A DNA stretch of 64,000 bases from contig JAHDWK010000018.1 of the NCBI GenBank assembly GCA_023382655.1, positions 1-64,000 of the forward strand. The letters are read 5' to 3'. This stretch comes from Anaerolineae bacterium (GTDB taxonomy: Bacteria > Chloroflexota > Anaerolineae > Promineifilales > Promineifilaceae). Below, piece after piece: positions 44,221 through 52,678 of the stretch (its first letter is position 1; each line of letters starts with the position of its first letter). Made by a program: the position numbers and the translations under genes. The notes under the pieces are model-generated. The model ran no database searches and was not told the origin of the DNA. It was given only the letters and a program-made list of their open reading frames with translations.

Positions 44221-44284
44221 TATCCACAGATTCCACAGATTAGAGACAAAAATCTGTCTCATCTGTGGAATCTGTGGATTCATA
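44221..44284. repeat. CCACAGATT word-palindrome
   Basis: TCCACAGATTCCACAGATTAG and its complement CATCTGTGGAATCTGTGGA flank a short loop between xseB and the dehydrogenase gene, whose stop it touches. Confidence 0.8.
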
Positions 44285-45254
44285 AAACCTGAGGGTTGAC
44301 GGGGGTGAGGGGTGGCTGCCCGGTGAGAAAGGCAATGACGTTTTGCACGGCCAGGGTAGCCATCTTTTGCCGGGTCTGGATGGTAGCGCTGCCGACGTGC
44401 GGGGTAACCACCAGGCGGTCTTTCATGTCGGCCAGGCCGGGGTGCATCTGCGGTTCTTCTTCAAATACGTCCAGTGCCGCGCCGCCAATGAGGCCCTTTT
44501 GCAAAGCCTCAACCAGATCGGCTTCTTTGATGATGGGGCCGCGGGCGGTGTTGATGATGCAGGCGTTGCCGCGCATTTGCCGGAATTCGTTCATGGTGAA
44601 GAGGTGGCGGGTGCGCGGGCTGAGGGGGACGTGGATGCTGATGAAGTCTGATTCTGGCAGCAGGTCGGGAAAGGGGACGTGGATAACGCCTAATTCCCGT
44701 TCGACGTCGGGTTTGGGGGAATCGGCCGTATACAGCACTTTCATGTTGAATCCCAGGGCAGCGCGGCGGGCGACGGCCGTGCCAATCCGCCCCAACCCCA
44801 CAATGCCCAATGTCTTGCCATACACATCCGTGCCTATCATGTCCGGGAAGAGGGCGAAGCGGGTGTATTTGCCCGCCCGCATGTAAGCGTCGGCTTCCGG
44901 GATGCGGCGGGCGACGGCCAGGATGAGGGCAAAGGCGAGGTCGGCCGTTGTTTCCGTGAGCACGTCCGGGGTGTTGGTGACCAGGATGCCGCGTTCGGTG
45001 GCGGCGGGGATGTCAATATTGTCATAGCCGACGGCGACGTTGGCAATAAGTTTCAGGTGGGGGGCGGCGTCCATGACCTCGGCGGTCATTTTGTCGGCGA
45101 GCAGGCAGACAACGACCGTAGCCTCCCTGATTTGCTCTTTTAACTCCGCCGGCGACCAGGTGTCGCCCTGGTGATAGAAATAGGGGATGCCTGCCTCCGC
45201 CAACAACTGGGGGGCCTGATCATAAATGCTTTGGGTAATTACTACTTTCGTCAT
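44280..45254 (-). CDS. D-2-hydroxyacid dehydrogenase (glyoxylate/hydroxypyruvate reductase-like)
   Basis: A 324-residue NAD(P)-dependent dehydrogenase that reduces 2-oxo acids or oxidises D-2-hydroxy acids. The dinucleotide motif is IVGLGRIGTAVARRA (about 150-164). The catalytic Arg lies in NTARGPIIKEADLVEAL (about 235-251), the Glu in DVFEEEPQMHP (about 260-270) and the His in TPHVGSATIQTRQ (about 282-294). Sequence pattern fits glyoxylate or hydroxypyruvate reductase (GhrB/GyaR); 3-phosphoglycerate dehydrogenase lacks its extra domain here. It lies upstream of xseB on the same strand. Upstream, 45255-45456 contains one ACGGCCGT and no gene. Confidence 0.9.
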   Translation of the reverse strand: MTKVVITQSIYDQAPQLLAEAGIPYFYHQGDTWSPAELKEQIREATVVVCLLADKMTAEVMDAAPHLKLIANVAVGYDNIDIPAATERGILVTNTPDVLTETTADLAFALILAVARRIPEADAYMRAGKYTRFALFPDMIGTDVYGKTLGIVGLGRIGTAVARRAALGFNMKVLYTADSPKPDVERELGVIHVPFPDLLPESDFISIHVPLSPRTRHLFTMNEFRQMRGNACIINTARGPIIKEADLVEALQKGLIGGAALDVFEEEPQMHPGLADMKDRLVVTPHVGSATIQTRQKMATLAVQNVIAFLTGQPPLTPVNPQVL

Positions 45255-45456
45255 TGTGTCTGTCCTGAAAATTGAATGTAAATGAATTATACGTCAGGGC
45301 AACAAGGCAAGGCCAAACATGTTTATTCACCTACTGCTATACAACTTTTCGCACGGCCGTGACTCCCGGCGTAAAATCTGCTGCATGATAATGTATCAGA
45401 GGAGATCTGTTGGCTACCAGGTCCACCGGGATAGACAGAGGTGATACAAAGGTGGT

Positions 45457-46007
45457 GTGGTGAACAAAGAGGTTCCGTTCGGCCAAGGTAGAGCGGCACG
45501 ACGCATTCTAACGTATACCCCCGGCTGGACGGTGCGGGAAGAGTGTTTCTACTTTGACCTGGGTGGACAGATTTGCATTAACGTCCCCGACATTGTTGAG
45601 ATCGGCTGGCTGACCGGCACAAGCGGCAAGTATACCCTGCTGTTGGAAGTAAAAGATACGGTGGGCAACACCTACTTTGACATCCAGCGGGTGTGGGTGG
45701 ATAGCGACAACGTTTCTGCTCAAATAACGTCGTTGGGCGGCCTGGCTCCCTGTGTGGATTTGAAGCTGTCGGACTATGTGAATCAGACGGCCGAGATTCG
45801 CGGCGTCGCCTGGGACAGCCCGATTGTAGACACCGACCCGCCACCCCAACCCCCGGCATTCCAGCAGCGGCCAAGCTGGCCCGCGGCGAACGCTGCGCCT
45901 ATGTTATCTCGCTGGGCGTCTCCGACACAACGCTGGTTGGCGAAGGGCCAAACCATCACCACAAGCAGCATTTGTATGCGATTAACATTATCAACGACCT
46001 GGGCTGA
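45457..46007 (+). pseudogene. Frameshifted C-terminal remnant of a surface protein
   Basis: The first about 125 codons read as an Ig-like/beta-rich domain end (SGKYTLLLEVKDTVGNTYFD, then WVDSDNVSAQITSLGG and WDSPIVDTDPP). After about 45840 the frame that carries natural protein sequence changes: the frame beginning at 45867 reads AAKLARGERCAYVISLGVSD and continues to TGA at 46005-46007. The original frame continues past it to 46029 with nonsense-like sequence. So one indel between about 45835 and 45866 broke the gene. There is no signal peptide and the GTG 'start' at 45457 is doubtful, so it is also 5'-truncated. Function of the parent unknown, probably an exported adhesin or repeat protein. 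Confidence 0.7.
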
Positions 46008-46042
46008 TTGCCCCGGCTTAAAAGTGTAGTTCCCGACTACGC

Positions 46043-46120
46043 TTAGTGCTTCGTAACGTAAATAATCATAAGTTTTCAAGGCTTGTAAAGTTCAGGAAAC
46101 TTCTGTTACGAAGCACTTAG
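46043..46120. mobile_element. Miniature inverted-repeat element
   Basis: 16-base arms 46043-46058 (CTTAGTGCTTCGTAAC) and 46105-46120, complementary with one mismatch, enclose 46 AT-rich bases. Size and structure resemble a MITE or a relic insertion end; no transposase is seen. Confidence 0.55.
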
Positions 46121-46123
46121 TTC

Positions 46124-46163
46124 AAAAACCCGGCTTTCCATTCTCAAGGAAAACCGGGTTTTT
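46124..46163. terminator. Bidirectional terminator
   Basis: AAAAACCCGG.TTTCC pairs with GGAAA.CCGGGTTTTT around an 8-base loop; it can end the minus-strand 1187-codon gene and any plus-strand transcript. Confidence 0.8.
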
Positions 46164-46178
46164 GATTGCTAATTTCCT

Positions 46179-49100
46179 TTAGCAAGTGGCAGGTGTCCAG
46201 AAACCGTTGAAGCCACCAGAACCGTAATTGTAACGATTCGTTATGATGTCCGCTTCTAGTTTTGCATCAGCCTGTTCTACAGCGCCAATTCTCCACATAT
46301 TAGCGAAACTTACCAGAATGTCGGTATCACTGTTCCTGACATTTGTTACTATAGCGACATGTCTTCCCCAAAACATAATATCTCCAACCTTGGGGTCACC
46401 AAGTCGAATCGGCTCTGATAAACCATCATTAACCAGCTCATTTACGTCCGCTTCCATGCCAGTAACGGAGGTAATATTGACTAATTTTTTGTTTCCAAAC
46501 GCTGGGACGTTAATGGTGTGCAAGTTCTTACCTTCATACTCAACATTGTCTGCAATAAGCGTTGCTAATAACACAAACTTTGTGCAATCGCAGGCGGTAT
46601 CATCTGTGAGAAAATCATGTTTTCTGTGCCCATTTTCATCAAGTTGAGGGCCATACATGGTGTTGTTTCTTCTAAAACGCTGCACAAGGTTGCTCGCAGC
46701 AGCAGCATACGCTAATCCCTTTCCAGTTGACCCAGGTGGTAACGTCGTCGGTGTTGCTGTTTGAATCATATTCAAGAGTTGGCCAAGCACACCGGGCGCG
46801 CCGCCACTTGATGATTGGGTAGATGCGCCGCTGCTGCCGTATAGAGCCGTATCAAAGGCTTCTTCCTCATGTCCGGCACTGGATGTCTGATCAGCGCCGC
46901 TGCTTGATGGCTGGGTAGATGTACCACTGCTGCCATTCTGCACCACCGGCTGAGATTGATCCATACCCTTGCCATAGTTCAGCATCATACCAGTCTTCGA
47001 AATACCCTGATCGGAATTTATCATTCCCTGCTGGCCTCCACTGCCATTGCTCGACTGGCCCATCTTGCCCGCTTTCAAATTCGCCGCCATCTGCGCATAC
47101 TGCGCCGCGACATCCTCTGAATGCCCGGCCGCCATAAAACCAGCTTTGAGGGCTTCGGTAGCCGCCGTCATCGTTCCGGCAACGTTGCTCATATCGCGGA
47201 ATAGAGCACCATTGGCCAGCGTGTTCAACACGGCGTTCATTCCGGTTGGGTCGGGCAGCGCCGGCGCATTGACAATATTCAACACTGGCTGGCCCAACTC
47301 GCCGGGTATGATCTGCTCCACCTGAGCGCGGCTGCCGGCTTGCAGCGGGGCAATCTCCGGCGCGGTAATCGGAATGGGCGAATCCTGCCAGTTCCAGAAC
47401 CGGGTGATATCGAGCTTTTCGGCCGAGTTGAAGCGCCCCAGCACTGCCTCGGCAAACACACCGCCGCTGGGAATGGGCACGATCTCTTCTTTTGTCTGCC
47501 GGTTGGCCGGGTTCTCCAGGTTAATATCGGGATGTTCCTGTAAGAACTCCCGCCAGGCGGGATGGTCTGAGTTGTGGAAGGCAAATACTATGTAATTGCC
47601 AACCACTGCGATGGGGGTGAAATCTACCATCTCTGCCAGCGGGCGGCCCATAAACGAATACGCTTCCAGGTGGGCCATCAGCGAGGCGCTGCTCATGCTT
47701 TTCCAAACGGCCTGACTGTAGTACAGGTTGTTGGCTTGCAAATGCCCCAGCACCATTTCCTCGGCGGCCGGTGTGGCGATCTTTACCAGGCTGACGCGCT
47801 GGCCCAACTGCCCGCAGGACTCCTCCCCACCGATCTCCACCACATGGCGGTAGGGGAATTTACGGCCGAGGTACATCAAGTCTAGTTGGAGCATCACTCG
47901 TACAGGCAGTTCAATAGATTCGCCCTGATTGGCTGCGAGCGTGATTTCGAACGAGCCATAGCGGTTCAGCGGTTGGATGGCAAAACTGCGTCCCCATTGA
48001 TCCTGGTCTTCAGGCGGTGGGGGAACGAGTTCCAGCCCGTCGGCCGTATCAATGGCGAGCTGCGCCACCTTTACACCCAAGGGCCAGCGAAACTGATAGC
48101 CCACCAGGCCCACCGTACGCGGTACATACCATTGCCCACATAAGTTGCCGCGCAGTTCGAGGTGGCTGCGCTCCTGCGCTTCCTTCAGACATTCGTTTGC
48201 CAGCTTGCCGACCACCTCGGAAAACTGGCCCCCCGGCAGACGGCCCACGACTTTGATGCTTAAATCATCCCGCAGCAGCTCCCGAATCTCCCGGCTGAAG
48301 GCTGCCTGTTGTAAAACCGCCCGATACTTCTGAGTTACCTGCGCATCGAAATCGAGGATTTTCATAGGCAGGAACAGGCACTGGGTTACTTTAGCCAGTT
48401 CCACCGCCGTCCGGTAGAGCTGCACCACTTCATAATACTGGATCGTTAAAGCGTGCATGTGATTGAAGTTGGTGATTGTGCGCGTACTGAGCGTTTCACT
48501 CTCTTTCTGCGAGACTTCTCGCACGATCGAGGCCCGCCGGTTGCGCACCGAATTGGCCGCCTGCTGCGTGTGGTCACAAATGTTCTGCTGCATCTCAGCC
48601 TGAATTTCCCTGCGGCCGGTGGTGCTGGCTACGCTGGTGGCTTCGGTAGTTCCCAGGCTGTTGCCAAACGAAATACCGGCTACTCCGAAGAACCCCATGT
48701 ACTCCCCGGCCGCGCCTGAGCCGGACCCGGATGAGAAGGTGGTTTCTGTGTTGGTCGCTTTGCTGAATCCGGTTTGTGCCTCGGTAGCGACCGCATTGGT
48801 GATTTCGTTAATGCTCCGGTTGTGCAGCAGTTCGGCGGTCAGCGCCTCGGTTTCAGTAATCGTTTCGGTGGCGACGACACGCTGTTGGCGGTTCCAGTCA
48901 ATCACCGCAATGCGAGTAGATTCACCAGGGGCGAGCGCTACACTGTGCAGCAGATGCCCCAGCGCCAGTCCTTCTCCATACCAGGATTGATTGTAGGTGA
49001 GTCGCAACCCAACGGCCGGGGTGATAAAACCAGTTTCGGGCTGCCGACCTACATCCAGCGGCATAAACCCAGCCTCTATCGGGATGCTGCCAACAGGGGC

Positions 49101-49742
49101 ACTGTTTTGCATCTCCCCCACCGGCTGGCTTTCCACAGGGGAAGATGAGTGTACCGACTCGTCTCCTGTAGTCGGCTGGCTTTCCACCGGGGAAGCCGGG
49201 TGAACTGCGGTTCTGCAGGTATGTGACAGTACCTTATCGAGCAGCAGTATATCGTACTGCACGCGCTCGGTCGGGTAACGGCCCGTGCCTGGAATGAGGT
49301 CGGACGGCATTTCGGGATCTTCATCTATGGCCAGGTTCACTCCTCCAACAACCTGGGAAACAACGGCTCTAGCGGCCACATAGCCCGGCCACCTTGCCAG
49401 CTCAGCGACTGTTTTCACGCCCATCTCCATTTCAAAGCGCATGCATAATACATTACCAATCGACCTGATCACGCTGACAGGCATTGATGCCAATTGCTCC
49501 AGCGGAACAGAGCGGAAATCCAGATCGATAAGATCCATTGTGGGAAGTTCAGGGCATCGGTGTACTCCTCGCCGGGATACAGGGCGACTTGCCCCCTCAA
49601 TCTGTGAGGCTAAGGAAAAGATCGCGGAACTGGCAAGGTCCATGATCGTACAAATTCCAAGCCTATGAAGCAGGTCGGTACTTCCAGCCGATACTCCTGC
49701 AAGTTTTGAAACAGAATCTGATGGTTGTAGTTTAATGCTCAT
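46179..49742 (-). CDS. Large mosaic protein with C-terminal NlpC/P60- or CHAP-like cysteine peptidase
   Basis: 1187 residues. The N-terminus (about 10-45, 69-131) holds helix-hairpin-helix-like units (LAGVSAGSTDLLHRLGICTI; GVKTVAELARWPGYVAARAV). A Ser/Pro/Glu linker at about 180-230 repeats SPVESQP. The large middle (about 235-900) is unassigned and includes a long helical stretch (RRASIVREVSQKESETLSTR). Residues about 900-1030 are Gly/Ser-rich and low in complexity. The C-terminal about 150 residues look like an NlpC/P60 or CHAP peptidase: Cys1053 in ACDCTKFV, His1128 in VGDIMFWGRHVAIVTN. No signal peptide. AAGGAGG lies 8-9 bases before ATG 49742. The gene has no ACGGCCGT octamer, so it is likely acquired. 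Cell-wall hydrolysis or effector function is inference. Confidence 0.75.
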   Translation of the reverse strand: MSIKLQPSDSVSKLAGVSAGSTDLLHRLGICTIMDLASSAIFSLASQIEGASRPVSRRGVHRCPELPTMDLIDLDFRSVPLEQLASMPVSVIRSIGNVLCMRFEMEMGVKTVAELARWPGYVAARAVVSQVVGGVNLAIDEDPEMPSDLIPGTGRYPTERVQYDILLLDKVLSHTCRTAVHPASPVESQPTTGDESVHSSSPVESQPVGEMQNSAPVGSIPIEAGFMPLDVGRQPETGFITPAVGLRLTYNQSWYGEGLALGHLLHSVALAPGESTRIAVIDWNRQQRVVATETITETEALTAELLHNRSINEITNAVATEAQTGFSKATNTETTFSSGSGSGAAGEYMGFFGVAGISFGNSLGTTEATSVASTTGRREIQAEMQQNICDHTQQAANSVRNRRASIVREVSQKESETLSTRTITNFNHMHALTIQYYEVVQLYRTAVELAKVTQCLFLPMKILDFDAQVTQKYRAVLQQAAFSREIRELLRDDLSIKVVGRLPGGQFSEVVGKLANECLKEAQERSHLELRGNLCGQWYVPRTVGLVGYQFRWPLGVKVAQLAIDTADGLELVPPPPEDQDQWGRSFAIQPLNRYGSFEITLAANQGESIELPVRVMLQLDLMYLGRKFPYRHVVEIGGEESCGQLGQRVSLVKIATPAAEEMVLGHLQANNLYYSQAVWKSMSSASLMAHLEAYSFMGRPLAEMVDFTPIAVVGNYIVFAFHNSDHPAWREFLQEHPDINLENPANRQTKEEIVPIPSGGVFAEAVLGRFNSAEKLDITRFWNWQDSPIPITAPEIAPLQAGSRAQVEQIIPGELGQPVLNIVNAPALPDPTGMNAVLNTLANGALFRDMSNVAGTMTAATEALKAGFMAAGHSEDVAAQYAQMAANLKAGKMGQSSNGSGGQQGMINSDQGISKTGMMLNYGKGMDQSQPVVQNGSSGTSTQPSSSGADQTSSAGHEEEAFDTALYGSSGASTQSSSGGAPGVLGQLLNMIQTATPTTLPPGSTGKGLAYAAAASNLVQRFRRNNTMYGPQLDENGHRKHDFLTDDTACDCTKFVLLATLIADNVEYEGKNLHTINVPAFGNKKLVNITSVTGMEADVNELVNDGLSEPIRLGDPKVGDIMFWGRHVAIVTNVRNSDTDILVSFANMWRIGAVEQADAKLEADIITNRYNYGSGGFNGFWTPATC

Positions 49743-50662
49743 GTTGCGGATCCTCCTTGAATATTACTGTTGTCCAGAATCCATCAATCTAGAACAATCC
49801 AATGTCGTGGGGAGAAAACTGAGTCTCTCATATTAGCAAATCCCCAAATGTTCTTTGCTTTTTGCTTAAATTTTTCGACAAGACGAAATTCACGAAAATT
49901 GGCTGAAATTAGGCTCAAGATATATCCATAGATATGATATTTCGGCGAAATATATGTCATAGATATGCGCTCTTGTACAAAAATCCACCAGATTTTGTTT
50001 GCATATCGCTTGACCTGGAAATTTGCTAATCCAAACCAATTTTCACTCAATGCGGTTTCTACCAGAGCAATTCTGCGCAAAATGCCAATTTCGTTTTCAC
50101 CAATTTTTTGAGCGAAGGCAGTATTCGTTTCGTCTTCTGGCGATGTCAGGGGTGCACAAAACGATGATGGGGCCATTTTCAAAGTAAGTCTAACAACCCA
50201 TATTCACACTATACCTACCCCAAGGGTGAGTACGAAAGTAACGAATAGCATTAACTTCAGGTGATATTTGCAACATTCAGTGACTTTCTTCGGCGACAGC
50301 TAAGTGCTTTATCACTATTCGGCTAATGGAAATGGCTAAATAGTCTCATAAGCAGGAATCGACTCATACTGCAGCCTGATCTTCCCCAATCTGTGTGGCC
50401 GGTGTCACCGCTATGCCATATATGTTTACCACTCACCAGCCTGTTTGCCATCGGTCGCTGGTTCGCTTCTCGTGCGGCATTGCCGCTGGCATACAATCTG
50501 CGGCACAGAAACGTATCGGGTTGGTGGGGCAGTCCGGGATTGCCTGACGTTCACTGGCGTTGAACGACAGGATGAGGGGGCGTTTACCGGCAAACGCTGA
50601 TGGGGGGCACGGTCTGGCAGGGCATTCCTGCGGGCTGAGTGGCAGCGACAACCCCATGTGGA
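49743..50662. other. Accessory gap, no supported gene
   Basis: 920 bases. 49784-50182 is AT-rich and has an open minus-strand frame of 132 codons without a ribosome site or natural protein character; 50183-50662 is more balanced and carries short frames only. Possibly decayed genes. Confidence 0.5.
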
Positions 50663-51886
50663 TCAATCGTCGTGCTGCACAACGGCCGTCACCTCCCCAT
50701 CTGCCACCTGAATGTTCAACTTGTCACCGGGGGCGACCGCTTGCGCCGAACGCACCACACGGCCGTCGCCATCCCGCACAATCGCATACCCCCGCGCCAA
50801 CGTGGCCAGGGGGCCAACGGCCGTCAGCCCCACTTCGGCCATCGCCAGCCGGTTTTGCCGCTCCGTCAACAGGCGCTGCATGGCGCTGTCCAGACGGCCG
50901 TGCAAATTGTCCAATCGCTGCCGGTTATTATCTAGCTGCCCGCGCGGGCTGAGATGCCCCAGCGCCCGCGCCAGATGCTGCACCTGACGGCGATTATGGG
51001 CGATGAAATCGCTCATCGCCAGGTGCAGGCCACCGCCTAAACCGGTCAGATACGGCCGTAAATCGGCCACATCCGGCGTCGCCAATTCCGCCGCCGCCGA
51101 CGGCGTGGGCGCACGCAGGTCGCTCACAAAATCCGTCATCGTAAAGTCCACTTCGTGCCCCACACCGCTGATGATGGGGTGGCGGGTGGCAAAAATGGCG
51201 CGGACCACCCCTTCGTCATTAAACGCCCACAAATCCTCCATCGAACCACCACCGCGGGCGATGAGGATGGTATCTATGTCGTCACGGCCGTCCAGCCATT
51301 GCAGGGCGCGGATAATTTGCGGCGGCGCGTCATTGCCCTGCACCAACGTCGGCGCAATCAGCACCGCCACCAGCGGATACCGCCGCCGCAGCACATTCAA
51401 AATATCCCGCAGCGCCGCCGCATCCGCCGACGTGACAATGCCAATTTTGCGTGGAAACGAAGGGATGCGCTTTTTATGCACCGGGTCAAACAACCCCTCA
51501 TCGGCCAGCTTCTCCTTGAGCCGTTCAAAGGCCAGCGCCAGGCTGCCCCGCCCCGCCGGTTCTAGCTGCTCGGCATAAAGCTGGTAGATGCCCTGCGGTT
51601 CATAGATGCTGATACGGCCGTGCGCCACCACCGCATCCCCATCCTGAGGCGCAAAACGCAGCCGCTCAACGGCCGTGCGCCACATCACACACTTCAACTG
51701 CGCCTGGTCATCCTTCAGCGTGAAATACAAATGCCCCGAACGCGCCTGCGTAAAGTTGGAGATTTCGCCGCTCACCTCTACATCCCGCAAGCGGTAATCA
51801 ATCTCAAACAACTCCCGAATATACTGCGTCAGTTCGCTGACGCTCCACGTTTGTGCGGAAAGCTGGTTACTGCGTAGAAAGTTCAT
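50663..51886 (-). CDS. xseA: Exodeoxyribonuclease VII large subunit
   Basis: 407 residues. An N-terminal OB-fold (about 10-110: EVSGEISNFTQARSGHLYFT, QLKCVMWR) is followed by the ExoVII catalytic domain with IGIVTSADAAALRDIL (about 150-165) and ILIARGGGSMEDLWAFNDE (about 207-225), then a coiled-coil region (HNRRQVQHLARALGHLSPRG) and a C-terminal beta domain. With XseB (44001-44210) it forms the nuclease that cuts single-stranded DNA from both ends to oligonucleotides. Somewhat shorter than E. coli XseA (456) because of a shorter coiled coil. Eight ACGGCCGT octamers in it mark resident DNA right next to the octamer-free accessory stretch. Confidence 0.95.
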   Translation of the reverse strand: MNFLRSNQLSAQTWSVSELTQYIRELFEIDYRLRDVEVSGEISNFTQARSGHLYFTLKDDQAQLKCVMWRTAVERLRFAPQDGDAVVAHGRISIYEPQGIYQLYAEQLEPAGRGSLALAFERLKEKLADEGLFDPVHKKRIPSFPRKIGIVTSADAAALRDILNVLRRRYPLVAVLIAPTLVQGNDAPPQIIRALQWLDGRDDIDTILIARGGGSMEDLWAFNDEGVVRAIFATRHPIISGVGHEVDFTMTDFVSDLRAPTPSAAAELATPDVADLRPYLTGLGGGLHLAMSDFIAHNRRQVQHLARALGHLSPRGQLDNNRQRLDNLHGRLDSAMQRLLTERQNRLAMAEVGLTAVGPLATLARGYAIVRDGDGRVVRSAQAVAPGDKLNIQVADGEVTAVVQHDD

Positions 51887-51902
51887 GGGGAATTGGTAAA
51901 AG

Positions 51903-51966
51903 TGAGCAGTAAGCAGTAAACAGTTTGCTTACTTCTTACTGCTCACTGCCTACTGCCAACTACTTA
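51903..51966. repeat. AGTGAGCAGT word-palindrome between tag and xseA
   Basis: GAGCAGTAAGCAGTAAACAGT and complementary ACTTCTTACTGCTCACTGCC words; same word set as the insertion inside hyuB. It touches the stop of the tag gene. Confidence 0.85.
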
Positions 51967-52425
51967 CTTCTCCTGCGAAGCCCGCCACTCATGGTACTCC
52001 GGCACATCCTCGCCCACCGAAAAAAAGAAGAAGTACGCGCCCATTGGCCCCATGAATTTGAAGCGTTTGCCCAGCGCCTTCTCGCGTTGGGCGTACGGTT
52101 GGCCGTCCATCGAGCGCAGGTAGGCGTGCAGCGAGCCATGTTCGGCGATCAAACCCTGGCAGATGCGGGCATTTTGGATGGTGGCGGATATTTTACGGCC
52201 GTTGCGCACAATCGCCGTATCCTCCACCAACCGCTCCACATCCTCATCTGTAAACGCCGCTACCCGATCAACATCAAAACCCACAAAAGCCTTTTGAAAA
52301 CCGGGCCACTTCTGCCGAATCACCTGCCAGCTAAAACCAGCCTGGAACACCGCCTGCGTAATCTTCTCAAAATACCCGGCATCATTAGCCGGAACCGCAC
52401 GTGGGGGAATTTCATAACCTGCCAT
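51964..52425 (-). CDS. tag: DNA-3-methyladenine glycosylase I-like protein
   Basis: 153 residues of the Tag family, which removes 3-methyladenine from DNA. Recognisable parts: YFEKITQAVFQAGFSWQVI (about 18-36), RNGRKISATIQNARI (about 74-88), and GKRFKFMGPMGAYFFFFSVG near the end. E. coli Tag is about 187 residues; this protein lacks the N-terminal Cys-containing segment and the C-terminal His-rich zinc-binding tail, so either it belongs to a shorter subfamily or it has lost the zinc snap. Catalytic competence therefore needs caution. It is followed by xseA on the same strand; both act in DNA repair. Confidence 0.85.
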   Translation of the reverse strand: MAGYEIPPRAVPANDAGYFEKITQAVFQAGFSWQVIRQKWPGFQKAFVGFDVDRVAAFTDEDVERLVEDTAIVRNGRKISATIQNARICQGLIAEHGSLHAYLRSMDGQPYAQREKALGKRFKFMGPMGAYFFFFSVGEDVPEYHEWRASQEK

Positions 52426-52446
52426 ATAGCCTCATTTGCGGACAAT

Positions 52447-52480
52447 AGACCTGACAGGTTTTCTGAAACCTGTCAGGTCT
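52447..52480. repeat. 15-base-pair hairpin with TCTG loop
   Basis: AGACCTGACAGGTTT, loop TCTG, exact complement. Same size and loop as 43915-43948, with compensating changes in the stem, which points to one element family maintained as RNA or palindrome. Confidence 0.8.
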
Positions 52481-52678
52481 GCCTCGCTAAAGTTTGTACG
52501 AATTCTATTTGAACTCTCCATTAGAACATGCGCTCTACATTGTAAAGGGGCAGGCAGCCGGTGACAAGTATTCCACTAAAATAACTGTTTCACAAATCAC
52601 CAACCCCTATTACAATGTACAGGGGGACGCCGGTACTTATCAGGTGCACGACTATTCAATATCAAGGGAGAATAACCG

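Noticed and set aside
49784-50182. 132-codon AT-rich frame on the minus strand
   Set aside because: No ribosome site, sequence looks like translated AT-rich spacer; kept only as part of the accessory gap.
50433-50666. 77-codon frame downstream of xseA on the minus strand
   Set aside because: No ribosome site, no homology-like pattern; probably spacer or decayed sequence.
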